Part shown: one piece after another, positions 9,590 through 19,959 of the stretch
How positions within the stretch are numbered: position 1 is the stretch's first letter
Layout: each line of letters begins with the position of its first letter
Source: Rheum nobile
Lineage: Eukaryota > Streptophyta > Magnoliopsida > Caryophyllales > Polygonaceae
Reading direction: 5' to 3'
Assembly: GCA_027886185.1 (NCBI GenBank)
Contig: WOAB01000052.1
Location: 248,001-312,000 of the forward strand
DNA length: 64,000 bases
Position numbers and translations under genes: made by a program
The notes under the pieces: model-generated
What the model was told of the DNA's origin: nothing
Seen by the model: only the letters and a program-made list of their open reading frames with translations
Database searches by the model: none

Positions 9590-11349
9590 AGGTGCCTCCT
9601 TGCCCAATCGCGCTGCATATAGAGCTGGCCCAAAAGAGACTAAAGAGTTACAACGCCAAGTGCAAGAGTTGTTGGATCGCGGCTACGTAAGGGAATCTCT
9701 CTCCCCTTGTGTTATGCATGTGATCCTTGTGCCCAAGAAAGATGGCACATGGAGAATGTGTGTTGATTGTCACGCGATAAACCAGATCACCGTCAAGTAT
9801 AGGCATCCTATTCCACGCCTCGACGATATACTTGATGAACTTCATGGCGCCACACTTTTCTCCAAGATAGATTTGAAGAGTGGTTATCACCAGATCAGGA
9901 TGAAAGAAGGTGATGAGTGGAAGACCGCGTTCAAGACAAAGTACGGGCTCTACGAGTGGCTTGTCATGCCATTTGGGCTCATGAACGCGCCCATCACCTT
10001 CATGCGCGTGATGAACCACGTCTTGAGAACATTCCTTGGCAAGTTTGTCGTCGTTTATTTCGATGACATCCTTGTGTAATCACGAAGTCTGGAAGAGCAT
10101 GTCGATCACCTTCGACTTGTACTCGAATGCCTTCGACGCAAGAGCCTGTTTGCCAATCTGGCCAAGTGTAGTTTTTGCTCCGCGTCCACAAATTTTCTAG
10201 GCTACGTCGTGAGTAGTGATGGTCTACGCGTCGACGAGGCAAAGATCGTGGCCATCAAAGAGTGGCCAACTCCGACGACGCCGACACAAGTACGAAGCTT
10301 TCTAGGCCTCGTAGGATTTTATAGGCGCTTTGTTTGAGACTTCTCTTCCATTGCCGCGTCATTGCATGAATTGACAAAGAAGGGAAGCACTGTCTTGTGG
10401 CTTGAGTCCCACGAAAAAGCCTTCTCGGCTTTGAAGAGGGCCTTGTGCCAGGCACCATTGCTCCAGCTTCCCGACTTCTCCAAACACTTTGGGGTGGAGT
10501 GTGATGCTTCAGACATAGGCATTGGTGGTGTGCTACACCAAGAGAAGAGGCCCATTGCATATTTCAGTGAGAAGCTCACATGGGCCACACTCAATTACCC
10601 CACCTATGACAAAGAGTTATATGCCTTAATCCACGTGCTAAAGACATGGCAACATTACCTTTGGCCGCATGAATTTGTCATCCACAGCGACCACGCCGCA
10701 TTGAGCTATTTGAAGAGCCAAGCCCACCTCAATCGACGCCATGCTCGTTGGGTGGAATTTCTGGAGACATTTCCTTATGTCGTGGTCCACAAGAAAGGAA
10801 ATGAGAACATTGTCGCAGACGCGTTATCTAGAAGGTATGTTCTCTTGACTCATGTGCAAACTAAGGTTTTGGGTTTTGCTTTGATTAAAGAATTGTATGC
10901 TAGTGATCCTTTCTTTGCACCTATCTTCGAGCATTGCCTGAGATCGCGAGAGTTTGAGTCCTATTTCCTTTCTGAGGGTTATTTATACAAGGCTAGTCGC
11001 CTTTGCATCCCTAGGTCTTCCATTAGGCTCCTTTTGATTCAGGAAGCACACGAAAGTCGTGGACACTTTGGGATTAGTAAGACATTGGCCGCGTTAAGAG
11101 AACATTTCTTTTGGCCTAAGATGACCCACCAAGTGACTAGGTTTTGTAGAAGTTGTGTCACGTGCCAAAGAGCCAAAGCTAGGTCAAGCCCACACGGCCT
11201 CTACACCCCATTGCCCATTCCTAGTGCCCCATGGGAAGATTTATCTATGGATTTCATCACGGGTTTGCCACTCTCTAGACGAGGTAAAGACTCTATTTTT
11301 GTGGTCGTAGATAGATTTTCTAAGATGGCACATTTTATAGCTTGTAAGA
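9590..11349 (+). pseudogene. Gypsy RT, RNase H and integrase N-part (copy B)
   Basis: RT: NRAAYRAGPKE, KKDGTWRMCVDCHAIN, FSKIDLKSGYHQI, MPFGLMNAP and YFDDILV near 10060, the catalytic YXDD-type box. A TAA at 10077 replaces the Tyr that usually follows, and a TGA lies near 10337. RNase H: ECDASD near 10500, YDKELYAL near 10610 and HSDHAAL near 10690 supply the acidic residues. Integrase: HHCC zinc finger near 11095-11170 and the first catalytic Asp in MDFITGLP near 11250. The gene stops at TAAGA where the Athila-like element is inserted and resumes at 18237. The N-terminal piece LPQGLPPLRGIEHQ lies at 8603-8663, left of the solo LTR. Confidence 0.88.
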
Positions 11350-12775
11350 TGATCAACGCTACTTTGTAGGGTGTAACTAGGGGTTGTTACCGGAGTTTTG
11401 GGTACCATTTGGAGATGATTATAGCACAATTGCGGAGAATGGAGTTGAGGAGTAGATGTGCAAATATGGTGGTTTGGAGAAGCTTAAATGAAGATATATT
11501 GAAGAGAGAAGGAAGCCACCCAAGAAGACGAAGAAGTAGAACCAAGCGGGTCTATGAAGATCTGCGATCGCGGAAGTGCCGCCGCGGGCGCGGATGGTCG
11601 CGGAAGAGCAAGGCTTCTGGTCGCGGTTAATTCGAGAGCATCAGGGTATTTTCCGCGATCGCGGAAATTCTTCCGCGGTCGCAGAAATCTGCATCAGCGC
11701 GTCCGAAGAGTTTTTCCGAAGATTTTATTTATTTTATTTATTCCCTTTTCTTTCATTCCGTTTATTTTATTTCCTTCTAAGATTAGACTTGTTATCTTTT
11801 TAGCATTAGGTTTGGTTTTTAGGTTATTTAACCTAATTTCCATAGCAGCCTTTGATTTTCAGTTTTCATTCTACGTTCAATTTTCCTTTGGAGTTTTATT
11901 GTTTTTAAGACTATGAAGAACTAAGCACTCTTTGCTTAGTCCGACAATTGAAGCCTTGGTTTGAATTTGATTGTGAGATTATTCCTTTACTCTATCTTTG
12001 AATGTTATTAATTCTCTTACGCTTTATCCCATTGAGTTATATTGATTTCTCTAGATTAACTACCTAGTTTGATTGATATTATTCATACTGCAGGATTAGG
12101 GTTTTGAACTCTATTGGTTGATCTAGTTCATCAATTGTTGTGATTAGTATTATTAATATTGGTTTTCCTAGCGTGACAAACTAGTTGAGATTGATATTAT
12201 CTATAGTGCTAGTTACTCTAATCTGGTCATCTTGTTGATATTAATATTGTTCATCCCTAATTCAGAGTAACAACCACGATTTACTGGAACGAGTTGTGAA
12301 TGTTTATTGTGAAGAGAATTGATTGCATGTCGAGTATTGACGAGTTGTTAAGTATTGCATGAGCCTATCTATTCCTGAGCATACTGCTATTGTTAGATTT
12401 ATCTTGATAGTTTCTTGATTGTTTAATAGTTAGGGTTATCAGGACTAGTTGGACTGGTAACTATTTCAAAACAGAGTTTAGGACATTCATGAGGATTGAG
12501 GACTAGGAATAATCAATAATCAATCAACCAAACTAAAGGTGGATATTTGTTTGGCTAAGTATTTTTCCCCAATTAATTACAGAACCTTTGTTTTTACTTT
12601 ACTTTGTTTACTTGCATAACAACCAAGCAATTCCCCCCTTTGTTACTTTGGCACATTAATTTACATTAAGAAAGACAACTCCTCCATGTGGGATTCGACC
12701 CTTGCTTGCCTATTCTACTAGTTTAGGTTATTAAGGATTTTACTTTGATTGGGCACACGACTTTAGCACCCATCA
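11350..12775 (+). repeat. 5' LTR of Athila-like element
   Basis: It starts TGATCAACGC and ends ACCCATCA. Its first 350 bases hold several GC-rich palindromes of the CCGCGATCGCGG type (a perfect 16-mer at 11651-11666, an imperfect one at 11671-11686). The ORFs at 11409-11916 are readings of LTR sequence and have no recognisable domain. Confidence 0.9.
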
Positions 12776-12778
12776 AAT

Positions 12779-12796
12779 TGGCGCCGTTGCCGGGGA
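12779..12796 (+). other. Primer-binding site, Asp tRNA
   Basis: TGGCGCCGTTGCCGGGGA follows the LTR end after three bases. It is complementary to the 3' end of plant aspartate tRNA, the primer used by Athila and many Tat elements. Confidence 0.9.
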
Positions 12797-12848
12797 GGCA
12801 AGTTTTTTTTTTTATTTGTGTGTGTCAATTTTTGTGTGGACCTAGCTT

Positions 12849-13182
12849 ATGGTCCGCACCCGTACTACTAATCTTCCACTTCTGAGTCCTAATACAGAAA
12901 ACCAGCAGACGAGAAATGGATGCAGTCCTGCATGCTGAGATTAGAGAAATAAAGGAGATGATGCATATATATATGACAAAGAGCGGACATCAGTCGGAGC
13001 CGCGATATGACCCATACTCCTACGCATACACTCCAGGGTGGAGGGATCACCCTAATTCGAGTTATGGGAACCAGCAATACCCTCTCTATGGCCATGACTA
13101 CCAGGAGTTCTATCCGGAGCCACAGTCGTACTATCAGCAGGATACTCCACAATAATACTATCAGCCTACGAGCATAGCCCAC
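12849..13182 (+). pseudogene. Degenerate gag N-terminus, Athila-like
   Basis: An ATG at 12849 opens MVRTRTTN, the kind of start seen in Athila gag, but it stops after about 30 codons. A second frame from 12916 to 13155 reads MDAVLHAEIREIKEMM followed by a Tyr/Pro/Gln-rich stretch, then a stop. This looks like a short, frameshifted remnant of the gag leader. Confidence 0.5.
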
Positions 13183-13184
13183 CA

Positions 13185-14315
13185 GTGTCCGATCTAAGTT
13201 CCCACATGTCTACTGAGGATATGATTCGATCTCTTACGCAAAACATGATCCAACATGAACAAGAGATGAAGTCCATGTTCCAGAAATTGGAGAATCAAAT
13301 GGGGCAAACAGCTCAAGCAATGAGCAGAATAGAGACCATGGCATCGGCGAAACCACTATCTCACCCAGTGGTGCACCAGAGAGAGGATGTCTTTTCAATG
13401 ACCCTCCTAAGTACTAAGCAGCTACATGTCGCCCCCTTAGCTGAAAGGGAAGAACAAGTTAGTGAGACGGGTGCAAAATACAGTGAGATATCTACAGAAG
13501 AGAACCCGAGACCGTGGGAGGTGTACCTCGACCGCGGTCTACTCACTGAGGAGTTGGGCATTCCAGACGATATCCGCGACCGCGAGGTGCTCTCTGAAGA
13601 GGATTGTTTTTGGGAACAGGAAGAATTCCGCGACCACGGAGAAAAAGTCAGCGACCGCGGATGTGATTCTGGGGACAACAGCAAAATTGACGCTTTTCCG
13701 CGACCGCGGACAGATTTCCGCGATCGCGGAAAAGTCGAAGCTGAAGAAGAGTTGATCGCAGACTTCCGCGATCGCGGAGAGAAAGTCCACGACCGCAGAA
13801 ACATCATTGGAACCCCAGATGAGCTCGAAGCTGCCTACGACGCATATGTGCGCCCCAACTTTCCTCCGCTCAGTTCATTGAAGCCTCTCGCACCCTTTCC
13901 CGAGGCTCTGAAGGACACTAGGAAGGTGGAGAACGACAAGGATTTATTTGAAACCTTCAATAACTGCGAGGTAAACGTTCCTTTGGTCAAACTGGCAAAC
14001 AACATCCCTCGCTGCGCAGAATTTTTAAAGGCACTGCGCAAGATCAAAAAGAAGCCGAAGGGGAAGCACATGAAGGAAACCGTGATACAAATGGCGGATT
14101 TCTACATACTGGATACGGGACAAGACAAGCATGTAGCCCCTGAGATGCTGGGTAGGCCGTTTCTAAAGATGGCAAGTGCAATCATTGATGTGAACATCGG
14201 CCCACCCACCATGAAGTGTGGGAGCATGGGGGTAAAGCTCAACATAGAGAATACAAAGAGGCACCCTCCTGATCGAGGCCCCTGGAGTTCAGTTGATGTG
14301 AGCAACCTGGGATGA
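13185..14315 (+). CDS. Athila-type gag/protease remnant ORF with RDRG repeats
   Basis: 376 codons. Residues about 1-50 are a Met/Gln-rich helix (QNMIQHEQEMKSMFQKLENQMG). Residues about 100-210 contain recurring (F)RDRG units, which are the translation of GC-rich palindromes in the DNA. Residues 240-300 match the Athila pattern FNNCEVNVPLVKLANNIPRC followed by FLKALRKIKKKPKGKHMKET. The text then jumps to DFYILD...LGRPFLKMASAIIDV, which in complete elements lies after the protease active site. The protease core (D-S/T-G type) is therefore deleted in frame. The open frame may still yield an RNA-binding gag-like protein, but not a protease. Confidence 0.65.
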   Translation: MSDLSSHMSTEDMIRSLTQNMIQHEQEMKSMFQKLENQMGQTAQAMSRIETMASAKPLSHPVVHQREDVFSMTLLSTKQLHVAPLAEREEQVSETGAKYSEISTEENPRPWEVYLDRGLLTEELGIPDDIRDREVLSEEDCFWEQEEFRDHGEKVSDRGCDSGDNSKIDAFPRPRTDFRDRGKVEAEEELIADFRDRGEKVHDRRNIIGTPDELEAAYDAYVRPNFPPLSSLKPLAPFPEALKDTRKVENDKDLFETFNNCEVNVPLVKLANNIPRCAEFLKALRKIKKKPKGKHMKETVIQMADFYILDTGQDKHVAPEMLGRPFLKMASAIIDVNIGPPTMKCGSMGVKLNIENTKRHPPDRGPWSSVDVSNLG

Positions 14316-15680
14316 TTAGAGAGTACCAGGTCGAGCCACGACAATAACTAAGGCGCTGCTCGGGAGGCAACCCGAGGTATGTATTTCTTTTCTTGTCTTT
14401 TCATTCCATGTCTTTAGTTGTTTTTGGTTTATTTTGTGTTATTTTGTTTTTGTTTTTGTTTTTGCATTAGACTAACCTACAGGTAGGAGACCCGAGCCAA
14501 AATCGAAGGCGGTGTTCCACACCAGAAACATTTCCGCGGTCACGGAAATATCACTGTAAGTCTCCTCGAAAAAAAAGAGAAAAAAAATCAAAAAAAAAAT
14601 CAAAAAAAACAAAAAAAGTTCTATCGGAGGCAGTCTGTCCGAATTTTACACGAGAGAGGTGCGCATCATGCTGCCAAGGCGGAGACATTCACCCCATATT
14701 TTTTATTTAGCAATGATGATGGCCCAACATTCGACAGCTGGGAAGGAGGAACACCAGGGCCCACACCACGATTACATCTGGGCCCATTTTTGTGTTCATT
14801 GAAGGTCTTGCAGCCCCGATTCTTTGATGTACCACTACACCTTACAGTGGATTCCTTTTGGTTGTACGGTGGAGTTTGTTTAAAGACCGGCGTAACACCA
14901 GTGACTTGTGCTTACATTGATTTACCGCCAACAACATCTTCAGTGTCCAAGCCAACTCTTCGGCGGTTGTGAGTACTTTCCGCTTTTCCCTGTGCTTCAT
15001 TCTTTTTCTTGTCTTTCATTACATTGAGGACAATGCAATGTTTAAGAATGGGGGAGTGTTCTATACTTGCTAGTCGTTGAAAAAAATAATGAAAAATAGA
15101 AAAAGCCAAAAATTTGATAAAAGGCAAAAATAGAAATCCTGGGATAAGTCGAAAACCCGAAAGGGCGGCTTAGGTAATAAGCAAGTGGCTTGGACCAGCA
15201 TTAGGTTGGGGTAATAATTGGTCTAGAGTGATGTGAGTTTTATGTGAGCCCATCTATTGAAAAATGAAATGAGTGACTTGGTGAAAACCCGAAAGGGCGT
15301 CTTGGCAAAATGAGTGAAAAGAAGAAGAGTGATTTTTAGGATTCCTCGGTTTTACTTGGCGTGGTGACATAAGAAGAGGAGATATAAGGAGGATTCGGAT
15401 AGGTCACTCTGGGAGGCATAAGAAGATAGATGGAGATTAGGATTAGATTTTTATTCACTCTATGGTGTTCAGGATAAGCTTGGGGGAATTACTCTGATTT
15501 CCTTTAAGCTTGGATGTTATATGTGGTGTGTTTTGTGTTGGTATCTTGGAGTTTCATGTTAGGTGCAATTCTTAGTGGAGATGGTTTTTCTGTGCTTCCT
15601 GAGACCTTGGGGATTTGATTGGAGGAGTAGGTTTGTTTTAGCTTACTCGAGGACGAGCAAGGTTTAAGAATGGGGGAATT
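14316..15680 (+). other. 3' untranslated part of Athila-like element
   Basis: No gene. It holds the phrase GGGAGGCAACCC near 14360, common in Athila 3' regions, and an A-rich run at 14570-14617. A stem-loop CATTACATTG-AGGA-CAATGCAATG lies at 15018-15041, and two identical short hairpins CCC-GAAA-GGG lie at 15156-15165 and 15288-15297. Purine tracts AATGGGGGAG (near 15048) and AAGAATGGGGGAATT (15666-15680) follow, the latter abutting the 3' LTR as polypurine tract. About 700 bases of this region recur at 41813-42531. Confidence 0.75.
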
Positions 15681-18236
15681 TGATCAGCGCTACTTTGTAG
15701 GGTGTAACTAGGGGTTGTTACCGGAGTTTTGGGTACCATTTGGAGATGATTATAACACAATTGCGGAGAATGGAGTTGAGGAGTAGATGTGCAAATATGG
15801 TGGTTTGGAGAAGCTTAAATGAAGATATATTGAAGAGAGAAGGAAGCCACCCAAGAAGACGAAGAGGTAGAACCAAGCGGGTCTATGAAGATCCGCGATC
15901 GCGGAAGTGCCGCTGCGGGCGCGGATGGTCGCGGAAGAGCAAGGCTTCTGGTCGCAGTTAATTCGAGAGCATCAAGGTATTTTCCGCGATTGCGGAAATT
16001 CTTCCGCAGTCGCGGAAATCTGCATCAGCGCGTCCGAAGAGTTTTTCCGAAGATTTTATTTATTCCCTTTTCTTTCATTCCGTTTATTTTATTTCCTTCT
16101 AAGATTAGACTTGTTATCTTTTTAGCATTAGGTTTGGTTTTTAGGTTATTTAACCTAATTTCCATAGCTGCCTTTGATTTACAATTTTCATTCTACGTTC
16201 AATTTTCCTTTGGAGTTTTATTGTTTTCAAGACTATGAAGAACTAAGCACTCTTTGCTTAGTCCAACAATTGAAGCCTTGGTTTGAATTTGATTGTGAGA
16301 TTATTCTTTTACTCTATCTTTGAATGTTATTAATTCTCTTATGCTTCATCCCATTGAGTTATATTGATTTCTCTAGATTAGTGTTGGATCGTTAGAGTTA
16401 CGTCTGAGGGAACAAAAGCTTTGTTCCCACATAAGGCACAACGGAAATAATATAGTAGGAAAGATAAAGAACGAACTCACGATATATAGTGGAAACTCCA
16501 ATCAGCAAAACTAGCTAATCAAAGAAAAACCACTACCTTCAAGCATCTCGCTTGAGAGGATTTAGAAGAAGTATACTTATCTTATTAATTTCTTGTTCGT
16601 TTACAAGTGTAGCATGGATCCAAACCCTAGACTTCCCACCTAGTCTTGAAACACTTCTACCACTGTAACTCACGAACTCAACCCTCTAAGACTTGTAGGC
16701 TTCTTCTCCTTCTTCTCTTTTCTACGCAGCTTTTTCTCCTTTTCTTATTCAACGTCGTTGACCACATAATGGAAATCTCATCCATTAATATAGTCAGCCC
16801 AAACCCTAGTACGAAAAGGATAATATTTCCTTGCTTTCCCAGCAAGAAAGATAATATCTTTCCATACATAAAATCTCTCAATTCTATCTTATACAAAAGA
16901 TAATTACCTAAGATACACTTACCATAAATAAAAACCCAAGATAAGATAACATCTTCTCTCTCATATCTTTCATGATTCTGCAATATATCTCTTCCATATT
17001 TCGTGCAAGATCTTTTCCTTCTTCTTTTCCAAGACTTTGACCAAGATCTCCACTTTCCTTTTATGAAGCAGTCTTTGTTCCCTCAATCGCTTCCGACGAT
17101 TTCGATCACTCCGACGCTTCCCCTTACATCTCCTTGCTTCTCTCAAGTGACTCATCATTATAGTAGATGGATTGATCATTCGCTCATTTGCAAGACATTT
17201 GTTCCTTTCAAAGTAACGATACCTTATCTGGGCACAAAGCGTGATCCATCCAGCCGACTTCCTTTTCTGAGACCGCGCGATCTTCAAAGATGATTCCCAT
17301 AATCTTCACGCTGATTATCCTTCACTCCATTCGCAGCTTGAGTTTTGTTCGTCATTGATATTTCTTGAGAGGTAACAAAGCGCATGGACAGAGCTTTGTT
17401 CCCTCTGCGATCCTTTGCTGCAATGGTTCCCTGAGATAAATGTCTTTGTTTCTGAAACACTTAGTACCCAGATTAGTTGAATATTTGTTACCATCAAAAC
17501 CTAAGGAATTCAACAATTAGCTACCTAGTTTGATTGATATTATTCATACTGCAGGATTAGGGTTTTGAACTCTATTGGTTGATCTAGTTCATCAATTGTT
17601 GTGATTAGTATTATTAATACTGGTTTCCCTAGCGTGACAAACTAGTTGAGATTGATATTATCTATAGTGCTAGTTACTCTAATCTGGTCATCTTGTTGAG
17701 ATTAATATTGTTCATCCCTAATTCAGAGTAGCAACCACGATTTACTGGAACGAGTTGTGAATGTTTATTGTGAAGAGAATTGATTGTATGTCGAGTACTG
17801 ACAAGTTGTTAAGTATTGCATGAGCCTATCTATTCCTAAGCATACTGCTGTTGTTAGATTTATCTTGATAGTTTCTTGATTGTTTAATAGTTAGGGTTAT
17901 CAGGACTAGTTGGACTGCTAACTATTTCAGAACAGGGATTAGGACATTCATGAGGATTGAGGACTAGGAATAATCAATGATCAATCAACCAAACTAAAGG
18001 TGGATATTTGTTTGGCTAAGTATTTTTCCCTAATTAATTACAGAACCTTGGTTTTTACTTTACTTTGTTTACTTGCATAACAACCAACCAATTCCCCCCT
18101 TTGTTACTTTGGCACATTAATTTACATTAAGAAAGACAACTCCTCCTTGTGGGATTCGACCCTTGTTTGCCTATTCTACTAGTTTAGGTTATTAAGGATT
18201 TTACTTTCATTGGGCACACGACTTTAGCACCCATCA
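15681..18236 (+). repeat. 3' LTR of Athila-like element (with nested solo LTR)
   Basis: It starts TGATCAGCGC and ends ACCCATCA. Subtracting the solo LTR (16382-17515) and one 5-bp duplication leaves about 1.42 kb, close to the 5' LTR. The two LTRs are nearly identical by eye, with a roughly 10-base deletion near 16055, so insertion was fairly recent. Confidence 0.9.
16382..17515 (-). repeat. Solo Copia LTR (family of element 1), reversed
   Basis: It starts TGTTGGATCG and ends GAATTCAACA, the reverse complement of the LTR at 4010-4940. It is flanked by ATTAG on both sides (16377-16381 and 17516-17520). The 5' LTR of the host Athila-like element shows the empty site at about 12056. Nothing internal to a Copia element remains, so it formed by recombination between the two LTRs of a complete insertion. 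ORFs within it are not genes. Confidence 0.92.
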
Positions 18237-19005
18237 TAAGACTACCCATAGTGCTAGTGACATTGCCGATCTATTCTTTGAGCATGTGGTGCGTCTTCAT
18301 GGAGTCCCACGTACCATAGTGAGTGATAGGGATTCTAAGTTCGTTGGTCATTTTTGGAGAACTCTTTGGGGTAAGCTAGGAACCAAACTCCTATTTTCCA
18401 CTAGCTACCACCCCCAAACCAATGGCCAAACGGAGGTCACAAATCGAACCCTAGGAGCCCTCTTTCGCACGATTCTTAAGGCCAACCATAGGCATTGGGA
18501 GGACTTACTATCACTTGTCGAGTTTTGTTACAATAGATGCAGGCACACGGCGACCAAGTTGACACCTTTTGAAGTAGTGTATGGCATGAACCCATTGACA
18601 CCGCTTGATTTGTCACCGCGACCACTGCGAGACCCAGTGCATGTCTCCGCCGCCAATCGCGCTGAGCACGTACAAGAGCTCCATCGAAGAACCAGAGACC
18701 AATTGGAGAGAAGTATGCATCCCAGAAGAACACTGACAGACGCCGCGTCGTTTTTGCACCCGGGGACCTCGTCTGGGTGCATATGCAAAAAAAAGGTTCC
18801 CCTCGCGGCGTAAGCACAAATTGGCACCTTGTGGAGATGGCCCCTTCCGCGTGATAAAGGCCATAGGGGACAATGCATATCAACTCGAGCTCCCACCAGA
18901 TTTTTGAGTCCACGCGTCCTTCAATGTCGCGGACTTGACACCATATGTTGAGCCAGAGTTTGATGATGGTGAAGCGGGGATGCTTCACAGCCAAGTGGGG
19001 GAGGG
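18237..19005 (+). pseudogene. Gypsy integrase C-part (copy B, after insertion)
   Basis: It continues the integrase interrupted at 11349: VSDRDSKF (second catalytic Asp), TNGQTEVTNRTL (catalytic Glu), and FEVVYGMNPLTPLDL. Compared with copy A, ten bases are missing near 18715, shifting the frame so that the ORF ends at 18813 in a foreign tail. A further stop (TTTTTGA) occurs near 18906. Inactive. Confidence 0.85.
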
Positions 19006-19959
19006 TGATGTGACCCTGCCTCCCATGACGGCTTAAGACGAGGAAGAAGCCATGAGCCTACGCTCAGAGGACCCAGTGACAAGGTTTAGGTCCAAAGCCA
19101 TCTCTACCACCGTCGCGTCACTTGTCGCAAGCGTCGTCGCTGGCCAAGTAAGCCCAGACGAAAACCCAAGACTTGTCGTCCTCTCCACCATCAGCATCAA
19201 AACAACGCGTTCTTCAGAGCCAACATCGCGTGCACCCACTCGCGAGGCCATCGACCCTTAGTCGTTGTTCCTCGCGGTGTTTGTACCCATTCAACGCATC
19301 GTTTTTATAGTTTTGAGACACTTTCTATATTTGGTATTATTGCGTATTTTAGATAGTTTTCCTTTTATAGTCTTTTCTATTTTTGGGTTTGTGCCTTTTG
19401 CATGCTTGCATGGGCTAGCCCATAGGTTCGTCTCGGTCCAAGCCCATTAAGTCTTGGACGAGTTCTTTGGCTATTTAAAGCCCCCGTTGTTATTGTTATT
19501 TCCTTACGTTCAATTTAATTCAAGGTTTCAAGTCGATTGTTTATCCTCCTTCCCTTGATCGGACATCACCCCTCTATCTTCGCATCCCCATTCCCTCTGT
19601 CGCCGACGCTATGGCAAACGCTTGAACCCTCAAGCCAGTCTTCCTTCACATCTCCCTTCAATCACAGTCGATGCTACGACACCCGCAGTCGACGCTACGA
19701 CTCCCGTAGTCGACGCTACGACACCAACGACTTGTCTCTTCATGTCATCTGTCCCTCATCAAATCGCTTCCGCCAATGCTATCCTTTCGCCCCAACAACC
19801 ACTTCCACCGCGTTCACCACCGTGTTCACCACCATGTTCATCACCGTGTTCGCCATCTTCTTCACTGCTTTGACGTTCAACGTGACTTCTCACCCAAGAC
19901 TAGATCCCAAGGCGCCACCTTTTGAAAATTGGCTTGTCATCGGAGGCAAGAACACATCA
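19006..19959 (+). repeat. 3' LTR of Gypsy copy B
   Basis: It begins TGATGTGACC after the GTGGGGGAGGG tract and ends CACATCA, the same termini as the LTR at 6020. It is 954 bp against 911; part of the excess is a short tandem duplication of a CGACGCTACGAC-like unit near 19667-19725. The flank after it begins TAGTG, whose partner should lie left of copy A, outside the window. Confidence 0.85.

Larger units (their letters stand above)
11350..18236 (+). mobile_element. Athila-like non-autonomous Gypsy element
   Basis: LTRs of about 1.42 kb (11350-12775 and 15681-18236, the second enlarged by a nested solo LTR), an Asp-tRNA primer-binding site, a short internal region with a gag-like ORF, and a polypurine tract before the 3' LTR. 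The flanks carry the 5-bp duplication TAAGA (11345-11349 and 18237-18241). The interrupted Gypsy integrase reads through when the element and one TAAGA are removed. No RT, RNase H or integrase is present, so it depends on a partner element. Confidence 0.9.
6020..19959 (+). mobile_element. Ty3/Gypsy element copy B with nested insertions
   Basis: LTR 6020-6930, gag, protease, RT, RNase H and integrase in Gypsy order, and LTR 19006-19959. The internal part is split by a solo LTR at 8664-9589 and by an Athila-like element at 11350-18236. Removing these restores a single co-linear pol. The base pairs left of 6020 are not flanking genome but the integrase end of copy A, so the element is one unit of a tandem array sharing the central LTR. 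The clade is not certain; the integrase tail resembles chromovirus pol proteins but lacks a visible chromodomain. Confidence 0.85.

Noticed and set aside
11640..11690. Bacterial (cyanobacterial) contamination suggested by GCGATCGC palindromes
   Set aside because: They lie inside a plant LTR element with plant tRNA primer sites and are repeated only within that family's sequences.
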